From Leguminivora glycinivorella (Eukaryota; Arthropoda; Insecta; Lepidoptera; Tortricidae): 64,000 bases of DNA. The stretch lies in NCBI RefSeq assembly GCF_023078275.1, contig NC_062972.1, forward strand, positions 16,943,691 to 17,007,690. The letters are read 5' to 3'. A model generated the notes under the pieces. That model saw only the letters and a list, made by a program, of their open reading frames with translations. It was not told the DNA's origin and ran no database searches. Of this stretch, positions 21,967 through 32,777 are shown one piece after another. Position 1 is the first letter of the stretch. The number at the start of each line of letters is the position of its first letter. Made by a program: the position numbers and the translations under genes.

Positions 21967-22103
21967 ATATTCAAATAATTAATGAATCTACGGTGAACTC
22001 CTATATACCTAAATAGGGCCTCAAATTGGCCCGAAACATGTCGCAGGAATAGCGATATGATAACGTGAGTACAACCGTAGATTCATTAATTATTTGAATA
22101 TGA
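21967..22103. mobile_element. Foldback MITE with ATTCAAATAATTAATGAATC arms
   Basis: Arms at 21967-21994 and 22073-22100 are perfect complements, enclosing about 78 bp. Confidence 0.65.
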
Positions 22104-22317
22104 CGAATTACTTGATATAATATTTCGAACTGGGCAACTGACCTTTGACTTTCAGTTAATTCATTTAAAAAATGCAGATGCTTGAAATCGTGAAATAATT
22201 TTTATTTACCGCTATTGATGTATAATTGATGTTTACAATACATAACAATTGGTTTTATAATATGGATGTAGATAAGTAGCAATGTACTCTTAAGTAATTC
22301 TAAATAATTAAACCGTC

Positions 22318-22640
22318 TCGAAATAAACACTGTGAGTGACTGTGTACTCTTAGGAACCCACTGTTCCCATATTGACATATGGGCTCCGTGGGACTTTATC
22401 AATAGAGATCTGTGTAAGAATGTCTTATGGTATTTATTTCATTCGTGATGTCTAGTTAAATAAGCATTATTAGCCATTCCACACGCGGACATCGCATATG
22501 AACCTTAAAAAAATCGCGTCGTAAAGTGACAATAGAAAGCGCGAACGTGTGTTCCGTGACAACGCGCGCCACCCCTGATTGGGCCGCGAACTCGCGGCCG
22601 CCAACATGTACTTGTAGCGCGGCGATAGAATCACGGAGTG
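22318..22640 (+). repeat. Composite repeat: SINE-like 3' segment plus GC-rich block, copy 2
   Basis: Aligned copy of 19205-19495, with CTCCGTGGGACTTTATCAAT, then GGCCGCGAACTCGCGGCC and a shared GAGCCGCCCC end. Confidence 0.65.
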
Positions 22641-22648
22641 AGCCGCCC

Positions 22649-22955
22649 CTGATATGGGCCATTTTTTCAAAGTTGTCCACCCCACTTTTTTTGTAACATA
22701 TGTATTTTTTACGCGATTCATACTCAGAATCGCGAGGTCTTTCGATCCTGATAGGACAAAAAAAGTCCCAAAATTTCCATATACATTTTCCAGACCTTCC
22801 ATTCCGTTACCGCCATACAAAATGTATGAAAAAATGGTAACGGAATGGGAAAAAACCTTGGGACACTTTTTAGGGTTCCGTACGAACCTGAGTGAAAACC
22901 ACATAAAAAATTCCAAATCCAATCCAAAACTTTGAAAAAAAAATGGCCCATATAA
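22649..22955. mobile_element. MITE with TATGGGCCATTTTTTCAAAG ends
   Basis: Inverted ends at 22649-22671 and 22929-22955, flanked by TA. An internal hairpin (CCATTCCGTTACC / GGTAACGGAATGG) is at 22797-22852. It fits a Tc1/mariner-type non-autonomous element. The open frames across it are incidental. Confidence 0.7.
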
Positions 22956-23007
22956 GTATATAGCTATATTGCAAATAAAAAAATTACAATACACATCTGC
23001 CACTTCA

Positions 23008-23220
23008 AAACATATCTAAATTGAATAATTTAGTTTGCCGCCCCCGCTGGGCCTTTAATTGTAACGTCCAGACGCGGCCGAGTGCCACACAACTCGCAAC
23101 TCGCAAGTCTCGCAACTAGGTTACGAAACTGGGGAATTAGCTGCAGCCGCTCTCGAAACTCCGCTCGGGTGCTGCTGATTGCATTTATCGAGCATCATAG
23201 TCAGGTTTCTCTGTGATATT
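23008..23220 (+). repeat. CGCGGCCGAGTG repeat, local copy 1 of 3
   Basis: Shares CATATCTAAATTGAATAA, CCAGACGCGGCCGAGTG, AACTAGGTTACGAAACTGGG and GAATTAGCTGCAGCCGCTC with 23758-23985 and 24290-24600. Confidence 0.7.
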
Positions 23221-23239
23221 CTTCTTATTCAAATAATAT

Positions 23240-23330
23240 TATTGGTAGTCTGTTGGGAAAGAGAAGATTCGTGATGTATGGGGTTCAATACATTCCACGA
23301 CTCTTCATTTTACGAACAGACTCTAGTAAA
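23240..23330. mobile_element. Small foldback MITE, copy 1
   Basis: AGTCTGTTGGGAAAGAGAAG ... CTCTTCATTTTACGAACAGAC with inner ATGTATGG...CAATACAT. Same family as 29668-29762. Confidence 0.6.
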
Positions 23331-23451
23331 AACATTTATTTCATTTTGTACAGTCAGCTGCAGAGAAAAGTACACCTCCTTGCATATAAGCTGCAACTAA
23401 CTGTACGTTGGTAAAAATTACGGAACGTCTAACAAAAATCTTTATTTTTAA

Positions 23452-23690
23452 CCCCCGACGCAAAAACGATGGGGTGTTATAAGTTTGACGTGTCTGTCTG
23501 TCTGTTTATCTGTTTGTCTGTCTGTCTGTCGGTGTGTGTGTCTGTTTGTGGCATCGTAGCTCCCGAACGGATGAACCGTTTTAGATTTAGTTTTTTTTTT
23601 GTCTGAAAGCTGAGTTAGTCGGGAGTGTTCGGGTTTTTTTTTAAATTTAAATTTTGTGGTTAGGTTATTGTCGTGTACCTAGTCTAAATA
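23452..23690 (+). repeat. Interspersed repeat AACCCCCGACGCAAAAACGA, copy 2
   Basis: As 13895-14280, with an expanded GTCT tract (23490-23545). Confidence 0.7.
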
Positions 23691-23757
23691 AATAGCTACT
23701 CACGCCATGCTATTTGTTCATGGTGTACCACATAAAGCATAAAGATAACTAATCCAA

Positions 23758-23985
23758 TGTGCAGCTTAATTCTAGCTGCAACTTAGGAACATATCTAAAT
23801 TGAATAAGTAAGGAATTTAGTTTGCAACTAGTGGGAGTTGGGCCTGTAGCTGTAACAAAGTAGCGGCCAGTCCAGAAGTGGCCGAGTGTCGCACAACTTG
23901 CAAGTAGGTTACGAAACTGGGGAATTAACTGCAGCTCTTGCCGCTCCACTCGAGCCCGTCAATTGCATGTATAGTATACACACGA
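23758..23985 (+). repeat. CGCGGCCGAGTG repeat, local copy 2 of 3
   Basis: Diverged copy: CATATCTAAATTGAATAAG, CCAGAAGTGGCCGAGTG, AGTAGGTTACGAAACTGG, CCGCTCCACTCGAGCCCG. Confidence 0.65.
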
Positions 23986-24289
23986 CACTTTAACTATGAG
24001 GGTGCCGAAGGCACCCGGCTTAGGACAGCATGCGTCGGGTTTCGCCCGACTCTTTAAGTATGAGGGCGCCGAAGGTGCCTGGATTAGGACCGCGCGCGTA
24101 TAGTGTAAAAATACCTTAACATAGGTATTACCTATGTTGAGGTATTTTCTCTAAAATATTATTCTTATTTAAATAATAGCATTCGTAATGTATAATATAA
24201 TTTTAATGACTAACACAAAAATTCAAAAATTTAGTAACTTTTTTTGCGGTGTTTTCAAAACTGCTTCTCTTTTCATTGTATTATATACA

Positions 24290-24600
24290 GTTGCAACTTG
24301 AAAACACATCTAATTGAATAAGGGCCAGTCCAGACGCGGCCGAGTGTCGCACAACTCGCAACTAGGTTACGGAACTAGGGAATTAGCTGGAGCTCTCGCC
24401 ACGCAGAAGGAACAATCGTTAAAGCTGGCGATCGAAACTCAGTCTGGCTTTGTCAGGCTACTACAGAAGAGGGATAGGGAGAGCTAGCTAGGACACGCTT
24501 ACAAAACGTAAACGATTGTGATGTTGGCTAGGTATCCTGGGGAATTAGCTGCAGCCGCTCACGCCACTCCGCTCGGGCCGTCGATTGCGTTTATCTTTAA
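24290..24600 (+). repeat. CGCGGCCGAGTG repeat, local copy 3, interrupted by a MITE
   Basis: The repeat is split by about 130 bp (24408-24537) whose ends read AACAATCGTTAAAG and GTAAACGATTGTG, a MITE-like inverted pair. Part of the host repeat (GAATTAGCTGGAGCTCTC / GAATTAGCTGCAGCCGCTC) is present on both sides. Confidence 0.6.
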
Positions 24601-24672
24601 TACTTTCTAATTGGATGAACACCTGTTAGTAATAGGCTATTATTACGTCATCTTACTATTTATAATGAAACG

Positions 24673-24987
24673 CTGGTAGCCTAGCGGTAAGTACGTGCGA
24701 CTTTCGTTCCGGAGGTCGCGGGTTCGAACCCCGACTCGCACCAATGAGTTTTTCGGAATTTATGTGCGAAATGTTATTTGATATTTGCCAGTCGCTTTTC
24801 GGTGAATGAAAACATCGTGAGGAAACCGGACTAATTCCAATAAGGTCTAGTTTGGTTGGAAGGTCAGATGGCAGTCGCTTTCGTAAAAATGAGTGCCTAC
24901 GCCAAATCTTGGGATTAGTTGTCAAAGCGGACCCCAGGCTCCCATGAGCCGTGGCAAATACCGGGATATCGCAAGGAGGAGGACTAC
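24673..24987 (+). mobile_element. Full-length tRNA-headed SINE (family B) with 13-bp target duplication
   Basis: Head CTGGTAGCCTAGCGGTAAG (box A) and GGGTTCGAACCCC (box B). The body contains ATCGTGAGGAAACCGGAC, TTGGAAGGTCAGATGGCAG, GCCTACGCCAAATCTTGGGA and CAGGCTCCCATGAGCCGTGG. It is flanked by TTATAATGAAACG at 24660-24672 and 24988-25000, which fixes the ends. RNA polymerase III promoter boxes are intact. A minus-strand copy is at 34340-34610. Confidence 0.85.
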
Positions 24988-25009
24988 TTATAATGAAACG
25001 AATTAAGTA

Positions 25010-25500
25010 TATTATAATGGTATTGTCACTATTTCGCACAACATCAAATAATTTACAACTAACAGAAATAGTTTTAAGGGATGCAAATGAGACTGGGTAT
25101 ACCAATGTTTTTATAAAAACAATAAAATTAATTTAATTGATTAATCGTTTTTTAATTAATTAATTTAATATTTATTTATTAACACACAAATAAACAGTTT
25201 ACATTAGAACAGTGTCCCACAAAACAGTTTTCACGGTTTGACTGTGGGATCGAGCAGTCTCTACTCTCTTACATTATCACTATTATCATGTATATATAAT
25301 CAACATATAACTATATTATCTATAATACTAATTATTATATGCAGTCTTTAAGGTAACTACGTAGCTTTACGTAGTACGTAGCTTTAACATAGTAATGGTA
25401 CATTTTTTGAATATTGTATAACTAGCTTTATTATTAATAGTGTGTGAACCTGCCTTAAAAATCTATATTATTTATGGTCATGGTTCGTTAATATTTCTTG
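25010..25500. other. No gene recognised
   Basis: AT-rich. It includes a duplicated TACGTAGCTTTA at 25358-25384. No supported ORF. Confidence 0.5.
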
Positions 25501-25504
25501 TATG

Positions 25505-25640
25505 TGGTTAGTTTTTGCATATTGTAATTTTTCCTCAGTCGGGTCCGTTGACCACGAATGCTGTAGTGTTCGAAACGTCGGGATGAATTGTAAATTCATT
25601 ATACGCGATTTAATCCGTTTCCATAATTTTATTTTATGAA
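25505..25640 (+). repeat. Interspersed repeat with CGAAACGTCGGGATGAA core, copy 2
   Basis: Second copy of 5912-6040, with GTTTTTGCATATTGTAATTT, GACCACGAATGCTGTAG and ATACGCGATTTAATCCG. Confidence 0.5.
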
Positions 25641-25649
25641 TAAAAGATA

Positions 25650-26394
25650 GTTAAATACATTGTTATATTGTTACAAGAGATTTTAAAGGCGTATAATTCA
25701 TAGACCGGTACCGGTAAATAATCAGCTTCATCTATTGATTAGTATTTAATGACGTTGTATGGCTATTCATGTAAGTGTCCTGCAAGTAACGCACAAAGTA
25801 AATAAAATTGAAAATGTGGAAAGTTTAATCTAGTTCTCAGTCGAAGTTTTCTCTATATTGCGGGAGTTGTAATTTGTTCCAGAGCTGCTACACTAGCTCC
25901 GTGCATCATTTTATACCAGCAAAGTATATTCTTAGAAAACTTTAATTACTTAGTACAAACTGGTAATAACTCTGCTCTGAATTTGAACATGTGAAGCGAG
26001 TAAGGAGATATTGCGATGGAGTTATTGGAGTCGTGCAGTGTACGCGGTGATCTACTTACATATAAACGTAAAAAAAATCGTTACTGAAATGAAATGAGCT
26101 TTTCTACGAAAGATTCTAAAATATACCTGTGTGCAGGCTAGCGCAGTAAATGCACGGATGATGTTAGTTATGTAGTATGCCACATTACATAGATAAAACT
26201 GAATATATGTAATCTCCTTCATCGAATATTTCCGCTTAAATGTCCGTTATTTGCTTTCCAAACTCGACTGACCGTCCAAGCCAAATATCGATAATTCAGC
26301 AAATTCTGGCCCTTTGATTATTTAGCTTTCATAAAATAGCTGGAATATTGTGCAGGTTGTCTGAGAAAAGGGTTTTTTTTAGAATGATCAACTT
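25650..26394. other. No gene recognised
   Basis: AT-rich sequence without a supported feature. Confidence 0.45.
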
Positions 26395-26402
26395 TTTTAA
26401 TA

Positions 26403-26722
26403 CTACGTCGGTGGCAAACAAGCATACGGTCCGCCTGATGGAAAGCGGATGTTTAAATGTTAACAATTCATAACCACATGTGTTTGTTTTATTATACCTG
26501 CTGATTTTATCGTATGACATATTATATGTAACTCTATTTGCATGCATTTAACTATGTTATATACATCGGTGGCAAACAAGCATACGGTCCGCCTGATGGA
26601 AAGCGGATGTTTAAATTTTAACAATTCATAACTGTGGTTGTGTTTGTTTTATTATACTCTGCTGATTTTCTCGTATGACATATTATAACTCTATGTGCAT
26701 GCATTTAACTATTTTATATTGC
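26403..26722. repeat. Tandem duplication of about 158 bp carrying a retroposon 3' end
   Basis: Units start with TCGGTGGCAAACAAGCATAC at about 26409 and 26568. Each has the reverse of the GTATGCTTGTTTGCCACCGA retroposon end, then GGAAAGCGGATGTTTAAA and CTCTATTTGCATGCATTTAA-like sequence. The units are about 92% alike by eye. Confidence 0.75.
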
Positions 26723-27172
26723 AAATAAATAATGATTGATTGGTTGATTGAATGTAGTGTCTCGGTCATTTCATCGTGTTTGATTACCCTAGCGGACTGA
26801 AAATGTACAAGACTAAATAAAACCGTCTTCAAAATGTCAGGGATGGCATGATACCCGAATTTCAATAAAGGTAGCTCTGATAGAAAAAAGAAGAATCAAT
26901 TTTCACGGTAAGTACCTTCTTACTCAATAAATTTAATATACTTAAACCTAAAACAATACCTAATAACTAAAAACTATAAAAATATAATATCATCCAAATA
27001 AACTGTTCCCTGTCGTACCCGGTGCAAACGTGCCCATGACGCTCGCAGTATTATTAAATATAGGCAATCGAAAATAATAGGTATTTTTATAATACCCAAA
27101 AAGAAAACCGCGGACGAGGTTCGTATGAAAAACTGATTGTGGGGCGGTCATCCTCTTTCATCTTATAAATAA

Positions 27173-27355
27173 CTAGCTTTTCCCGCGGCTTCGCTCGCGT
27201 TAGAAAGAGATAAAAAATAGCCTATGTCGCTCTTTATCCCTTCAACTATCTCCACCTAAAAAATCACGTCGATTCGTCGCTCCGTTTTGCCGTGAAAGAC
27301 GGACAAACAAACAGACACACACACTTTCCCATTTATAATATTAGTATGGAAGTAT
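27173..27355 (+). repeat. Interspersed repeat ending TAATATTAGTATGGA, copy 2
   Basis: CTAGCTTTTCCCGCGGCTTCG through CGTGAAAGACGGACAAACAA to TATAATATTAGTATGGAAG. Matches 6258-6432. Confidence 0.7.
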
Positions 27356-27570
27356 GGATAAATAATAAATAATAAATAAATATCATAGGACATTATTACA
27401 CAGATTGACTGAGCCCCACGGTAAGCTCAAGAATATACATAGAAAACATCCATGACTCAGGAGCAAATATCTGTGCTCATCACACAAATAAATGCCCTTA
27501 CCGGGATTCGAACCCGGGACCGCGGCTTAGCAGGCAGGGTCACTACGCGCTAGGCCAGACCGGTCGTCAA
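27356..27570 (-). mobile_element. Full-length tRNA-headed SINE (family A)
   Basis: Read on the minus strand: GACCGGTCTGGCCTAGCGCG (box A region), GGGTTCGAATCCCGG (box B), then CATTTATTTGTGTGATGAGC, TGAGTCATGGATGTTTTC, AGCTTACCGTGGGGCTCAG and GTGTAATAATGTCCTATG, with an AT-rich ATTTATT tail. Fragments are at 15340, 19205, 21285, 22318 and 27885. Confidence 0.8.
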
Positions 27571-27884
27571 ACTCTTCTAGCTACAGTCGCTATTTGAATG
27601 TCACCTTTATAATGTGCTGAAGCTGAAACAGTGAGTCTTGATAGACATGCTCATGGTGCCCGCCATTTGTATCCGTCTGTGTAACGTACGCCTAATTCTT
27701 GGAGTGAGTCTAATATTTAACTTTTTGAAAATTAGAAACGGCCACAATCCATGCCACTAGGCTTACGTGAAAGAAATAAATGAAGAAGTCATCAACTGGA
27801 TGTGACTAGCTCGGGACTGGGACAAGTAGCGTACTAGAAGATAAGCCTTCTACGCTCGGCAGTGGGCGATAAAAGGATGATTGA

Positions 27885-27962
27885 ATGCTTTTACCGGGAT
27901 TCAAGTCCAGGACCGCGACTTAGCAGGCACGGTCACTAACGACTAGGCTAGACCGGTATCAA
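27885..27962 (-). mobile_element. SINE family A head fragment
   Basis: Minus-strand ACCGGTCTAGCCTAGTCG, then GACTTGAATCCCGG. The box B is mutated. Confidence 0.6.
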
Positions 27963-28106
27963 ACCTCTATCGCACCAATACGATACGATAGTAGGACTAC
28001 TAGGTACTAGGTTACCTGCAGGTACTAGCTTAGGACCCAGCTCTTGGTAGGTACGATCTTGGTTGTAAATTTAATCTAGTCAATTGTGCAGTAAATCTGG
28101 TATTTT

Positions 28107-28383
28107 ACAGCAATTCCCGTCAAGTTTGTACAATGCCACGTCAGCAAATTTTAATTGATCCTATTTTGTTACCAACATTTAGTAATATAATTCGACTTTC
28201 GTAAGATATATACAGGATAATTGTTATAATTAAGAAAATATAGATACTAGAGAACCTTAATGACGAAATAAAACTTAATAAAATCTCAATTAATCAACAA
28301 AATCTTGGTAACAAAATAGGAATTAATAAAAACAAATTTAACTTTTCCCTTAATTTTTGTACAAAGTTGACGGGAATTGCTGT
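28107..28383. mobile_element. MITE with about 75-bp inverted repeats
   Basis: Ends ACAGCAATTCCCGTCAA / TTGACGGGAATTGCTGT. Pairing continues through TTTGTACAA and CCTATTTTGTTACCAA. No ORF. Confidence 0.7.
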
Positions 28384-28562
28384 TTAATGTTCCTGAGGGA
28401 TCAATTCTTTCAGGTTGAAAATAACTTTTATCCTTGATTAAATCAGCAATATTCGATTAGCCATCATTACTCGAGTGATGAGATAATGGCGAACAATGCC
28501 ATTGTCTCTGCCGCGAGGATATCAGTTAATGCATCCTTCTACACACCGTTCGCTAGATATCG

Positions 28563-28847
28563 GTGCGTGCTGCATGGCTAATAAAAAAACTGAAGTACTT
28601 TACTTTAGCGCATGGTGGAGCATCAAACATTTCTAACTGGTATGGTCGTGAACAAAATCTTTCTATGACGTGTGGGAACTTGCTTGAAATTTTACTGCTA
28701 AAGTTTTTTTATCACAATTTAACATTGTTAAATATGGTAGATCGCCAAGATGACCTGTCTGTAGCAAGCACCTATTTAAGTAAAGTAACGGAGTGTCTTG
28801 TAGAAATATTGTTGCCACTCGTGTCTCATAGTCAGCGTGTGAAATAG
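28563..28847 (+). other. Unrecognised 94-codon open frame
   Basis: Not recognised. The frame starts at a GTG-type codon and has no signal peptide, membrane segment or known motif. It ends just where the repeat at 28845 begins. More likely a chance ORF. Confidence 0.2.
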
Positions 28848-29260
28848 TACATCACGATACAAGTGCGTAAAAAAGGAAGTTCGAAACGAGTGGCGATTTT
28901 ACTTTTCGCACGTGTATCGACGACGTTTTTCAGTACAGATGAGCCTCTGAAGTTTCGACCTAACATATAATGAACTACTTCTCGCACTAGTGCGTAAAAA
29001 AAAACACCATCTGTACTGAAATAGTACATTACGATACAAGTGCGTAAAAAAGGAAGTCCGAAACGAGTGGCGATAAATTAAAACACGACCGAAGGGAGTG
29101 TTTTAAATCGATACGAGTTACGAATGTCCTTTTTTCACGTGTATCGTACGACGTTTTTCAGTACAGATGGCCCTCCGAAGTTTCGACCTGACATATAATG
29201 AACCACTTCTCGCACTAGTGCGTAAAAAAACGACCATCTGTACTGAAAAAAAAGTTTTGC
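28845..29260 (+). mobile_element. Nested repeats: ACGATACAAGTGCG units containing CAGTACAGATGG MITEs
   Basis: Two units beginning AGTACATCACGATACAAG (28847) and AGTACATTACGATACAAG (29025) carry GAAACGAGTGGCGAT. Each is followed by a MITE with ends TTTCAGTACAGATGGCCCTC and ACCATCTGTACTGAAA (28928-29020, 29158-29252). The first unit is internally deleted. Confidence 0.7.
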
Positions 29261-29667
29261 AACTCACGCACTCTGTTGTAGCGAATGTGCCGCACCAGTT
29301 CAGAGCAAGGGTTTGAATGAATGAACGACTACTAAGAGCTATATTGTGTAAGGGAAACTTGGGGCAGCCTCCATTGTCTCTGCGGTCCCGTAGCTTTGTC
29401 CGACACGAGGATTTTATTGTTTATCGCCTGAGATATTATTGTAATGGATCCTTCAGTGTTTGTTCAAGAACTAGAACGGTAAATGTTGAGGATGAGATAC
29501 TCAAAACTGTAGTTTGTACCTACGGTTGGAAATAAAGGCACTGATATTTGTTTTTTTTTTTGTTTAGTAATAATGGTAGTTTTTTGTGGTTATGGTAAGT
29601 ACTGGGATTCACACATTTTACAAAATACTTAAATTGAATTTTTTTTTCTCCTACAGAGCCGCCATTC

Positions 29668-29762
29668 ATAGAGTCTGACCGGAAAGTGAAGAGTCGTGAA
29701 ATGTATGGGGTCTAATACATTCCACGACTCACGACTCCTCACTTTCTGTACAGACACTAGTA
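29668..29762. mobile_element. Small foldback MITE, copy 2
   Basis: GAGTCTGACCGGAAAGTGAAG ... CCTCACTTTCTGTACAGAC with a central ATGTATGGGG...AATACATTCC palindrome. Relative of 23240-23330. Confidence 0.65.
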
Positions 29763-29772
29763 TACAAGGGGT

Positions 29773-30012
29773 TTGCATTGAAATTCAATGAGGAGGCACA
29801 CTCGAAGCTTGTGACAGATGGCGCCACCTTATAATTCCATTGCACAGACAAAGAATTTAATACGTGAGAGTGAGAAGAAGATATATTTTTCTCTCTCTCA
29901 CACATATGAACGACAATGACATGCCCATTATTACACTTACGTACAGGCGCCGCCTAAAATGTCAGTGCCCGGCGGGATAACATGTCAGTGTGTCTCCTCA
30001 TTCACATTGACA
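29773..30012. mobile_element. Foldback element with GAGGAGGCACAC ends
   Basis: CATTGAAATTCAATGAGGAG / CTCCTCATTCACATTGACAA inverted ends. Inside are GATGGCGCCACC / GGCGCCGCC and CTCTCTCTCACACAT. Confidence 0.5.
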
Positions 30013-30320
30013 AAATAGCTTGAACATGTTAAATCCATTAAACTGCAATTGAAATTCCTATCTTTTTTGTGCCAATGTTTTCATTTCAATGACATACAAA
30101 CACAACTATTAAATATGTGTTTGTATTGTTTATATTTATCAAGAATAAATGATTTGTATTATGATAATAATAATGATGTGTATAAGGCGGAAATTAGTTT
30201 TTTACCTCACCCACACAAAAAGGGACTTTGTATTTTTTCTACGAGGGAGCAAACTGACAATTTTCTGTTCGAGAACTTTGTTGTCAGTACAGAATATTAA
30301 CGCAACGAGTTTGCATACCT

Positions 30321-30436
30321 TTAACCTTTCGTATGCGTCTGTCAAAAAATTGTCATTAATATATTAGTCATAATAACTACATGTTAAAGTTGAAACAATA
30401 TGGAGCAGATCTGCTCCTAAGCATACGAGAGGTTAA
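30321..30436. mobile_element. piggyBac-like MITE (116 bp, TTAA ends)
   Basis: TTAACCTTTCGTATGCG at the left and GCATACGAGAGGTTAA at the right. Both edges are TTAA, the target duplicated by piggyBac transposases. Confidence 0.7.
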
Positions 30437-31010
30437 ATGTCTGTCACATAATTAATAATTTACATCTTGGGCGTTAACATTTCAATACCTACTATTATCG
30501 AAATCCCTCGCTACGCTTAAAATTCAATGTGATTGCCATGCCCACAATATTGCTGCCGATATACAAATACAGTTGTATTTTTATAGCACCCTAAAGAAAA
30601 GGATGCATATAGTTTTCTTTGTTCTTGTTTACTGACACACTTGTTTGACAAAGTATAGTACGCACTTACCTACAAAAATATTGACAAAAATGTGCAAACT
30701 CTTTGTTGCGTTAGTATTTTACACTGGCAAATTAATTCTACAACACAAAATATTGTACCTATGGTAACACCACATTTGGAGATACTTTTGCATTCGATCG
30801 TAAATATAATAGAATATTGCCCAATAAAACAACTGAACAAGCTTCGTTAAACTTTATTTGATGTCTTAAATGTTTGTGTCACAGAACACATTTGTACATT
30901 TATTTAGTCGCATACATCTGTATACTCCACAACTATTGTTACTATTGCTATTTACAACAGGGGAAGACAATTATATAACTCCGTATAGACAGATAGGAAG
31001 AAAACGGCCA

Positions 31011-31235
31011 AACTCAGAACTATAAAGAAAAAGGTACGGTGGCTTAGATGGCTTTACACCTTTGGGGGTGCTCGGCTAGATGGCGCCAATATTAGTATTT
31101 TACACTTTAACTCATATCAAGCTAAGAATATGGGTCAAATTTTCAAAACTGTGGTTCAAAAGTTTTAAGCCTGTGTCGAGAGATAGCAGTATAGGCACTG
31201 TGATTACACATTTTACTTTGACAGTAACTTCTTCA
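31011..31235 (+). repeat. Interspersed repeat AAAAAGGTACGGTGG, copy 2
   Basis: Aligned copy of 17735-17965. Confidence 0.7.
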
Positions 31236-31569
31236 GCTAGTAGATATTCCGTGCCACGACCGCATTATTTACCGCATGTATGATTTGAAGAACCACTGCA
31301 ATTATTACAAAGGGGGAACCTAAGGGCACAGTACAAGAAAGAGCTCTATCTACAGTATGGCCACACCCAGCAATAAACTCTGAACTAATGTAGATACTTA
31401 CTACAATTTAAATACACGTGACTATCAAATTAAACAAATATCGTGACTATTATTTTGAAAAATCTTATCTCACACTGATACTTAATATTGAAACGCAGTG
31501 CCTCTACATGGACTTCATACATAGTTACTATATTCTTCTTTTCATTGACAGAAAAACAAAGTGATGCTC

Positions 31570-31735
31570 TCCAGCAATGTATTTAAATACAAAATGCAAA
31601 TACTTTGGTTTTTTACCTATTTCAAATAAAAATACAAAATAGTTTGAGAAAAAGGTATTTGAAATACAAAATGCAAAATAGGTATCTTCAAAATACCTTT
31701 ATTCAAATAAAATACTTTTTTGACATAAGGTAAAG
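31570..31735. repeat. Low-complexity AATACAAAATGC repeats
   Basis: Several spaced copies of ATACAAAATGCAAAT and CAAAATACCTTT in both orientations. A degenerate short repeat. Confidence 0.5.
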
Positions 31736-31739
31736 CTTT

Positions 31740-32220
31740 TATTCTAAAGATGTGTTTAAAACACAGAATCACCAGAGAGCCCAGAAACCTGGCTCTATAG
31801 AATTAGCACGTTAAAAAGTGAAGCCAAAAATTGGCTGTCTCCATGTCTTTTACCTAATATTATAAAAATCTAATGAAAGAGTTATTAGGGAAGGTTGCTA
31901 TCATTGGACCACTTCGCTGCTCTATATATATAGTCGGTGGCAAAGTTCCTTTTACCTTCGTGCCTCGATACCCTCGCAACGCTCAAGATTCCACTTTTTG
32001 AACCACTCGCTACGCTCGCGGTTCAATATTGAAATCTTTCCTTGCTCAGGTATCAATATTGGCACGTCCAGTTAAACAACTACTTTGCCCCCTTGTAAAA
32101 CAAATAACTATTATTTTTTCAAACTCGGTAAACGTAACAGTCAAGACGCTAGCTTTTTTGAGAAATTAATCGTATTTAATCTAAAGAACCTTCCCTTAAA
32201 GTTAACGGAATTCAAAAAAG
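31740..32220. other. No gene recognised
   Basis: Includes ACCACTCGCTACGCTCGCGG (32016), a short palindromic repeat also present in the AACCACGAGCG family. No ORF. Confidence 0.4.
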
Positions 32221-32460
32221 TAAGTAAGTAAACACTTTATTGTACAAGAAAAGAATACAACACATATAATTTAAAATAGAAACAGGGTGTATAGTTTGCT
32301 AACTGGACACCACCCGACTAGTCGGGGCAGAGGTAGACCAAAAAAAACGAGGCGAGATGACCTCGACGTATTTTGCTGCGGCTAGCCGAAGCAGGCGGCA
32401 AAACGTGATGGGTGGCGGAAGAAAAGAGAGGCCTTTGCAGTGGGTCACAAATATAGGCTA
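32220..32460. repeat. LINE-like 3' end and RTE-like fragment
   Basis: AAACACTTTATTGTACAAGA resembles an inverted LINE 3' end. AACGTGATGGGTGGCGG and AGAGAGGCCTTTGCAGTGGG resemble common lepidopteran RTE-type 3' sequence. Assignment is from memory only. Confidence 0.4.
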
Positions 32461-32777
32461 GGAAAAAAATTGTTTGCTCTTGCCTGGGGGTTTTTATCTA
32501 GCACGAAGTCGAAACTCCAAAACCATGCAGAGTGCGTTTTTTAAAAATGTAAAAAAAGTACCTACAATTTTTTTTTCATGAATATGTACACTACTGTACT
32601 GTAAACACCACAATCAGAAAAGGTATCCGGGGTGGCACATGAGGAGCCCACGACGGTCCTGGTGAGTTCCATGTCGCTAACAGGTCCGGGTTCTCCATTT
32701 TAGTAGTAGCAAGGTGCTCCGCATTCCTGTAATAATGGTGATATAGTCAATGAACATTAATTAACAGTTATTTGTTA

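Noticed and set aside
22470..23003. 177-codon minus-strand ORF
   Set aside because: Crosses the GC-rich composite repeat and a MITE with inverted ends; not one gene.
24656..25105. 149-codon minus-strand ORF
   Set aside because: Entirely within the SINE bounded by the 13-bp target duplication.
29317..29535. 72-codon plus ORF after nested MITEs
   Set aside because: No recognisable domain, poor context and no support for coding.
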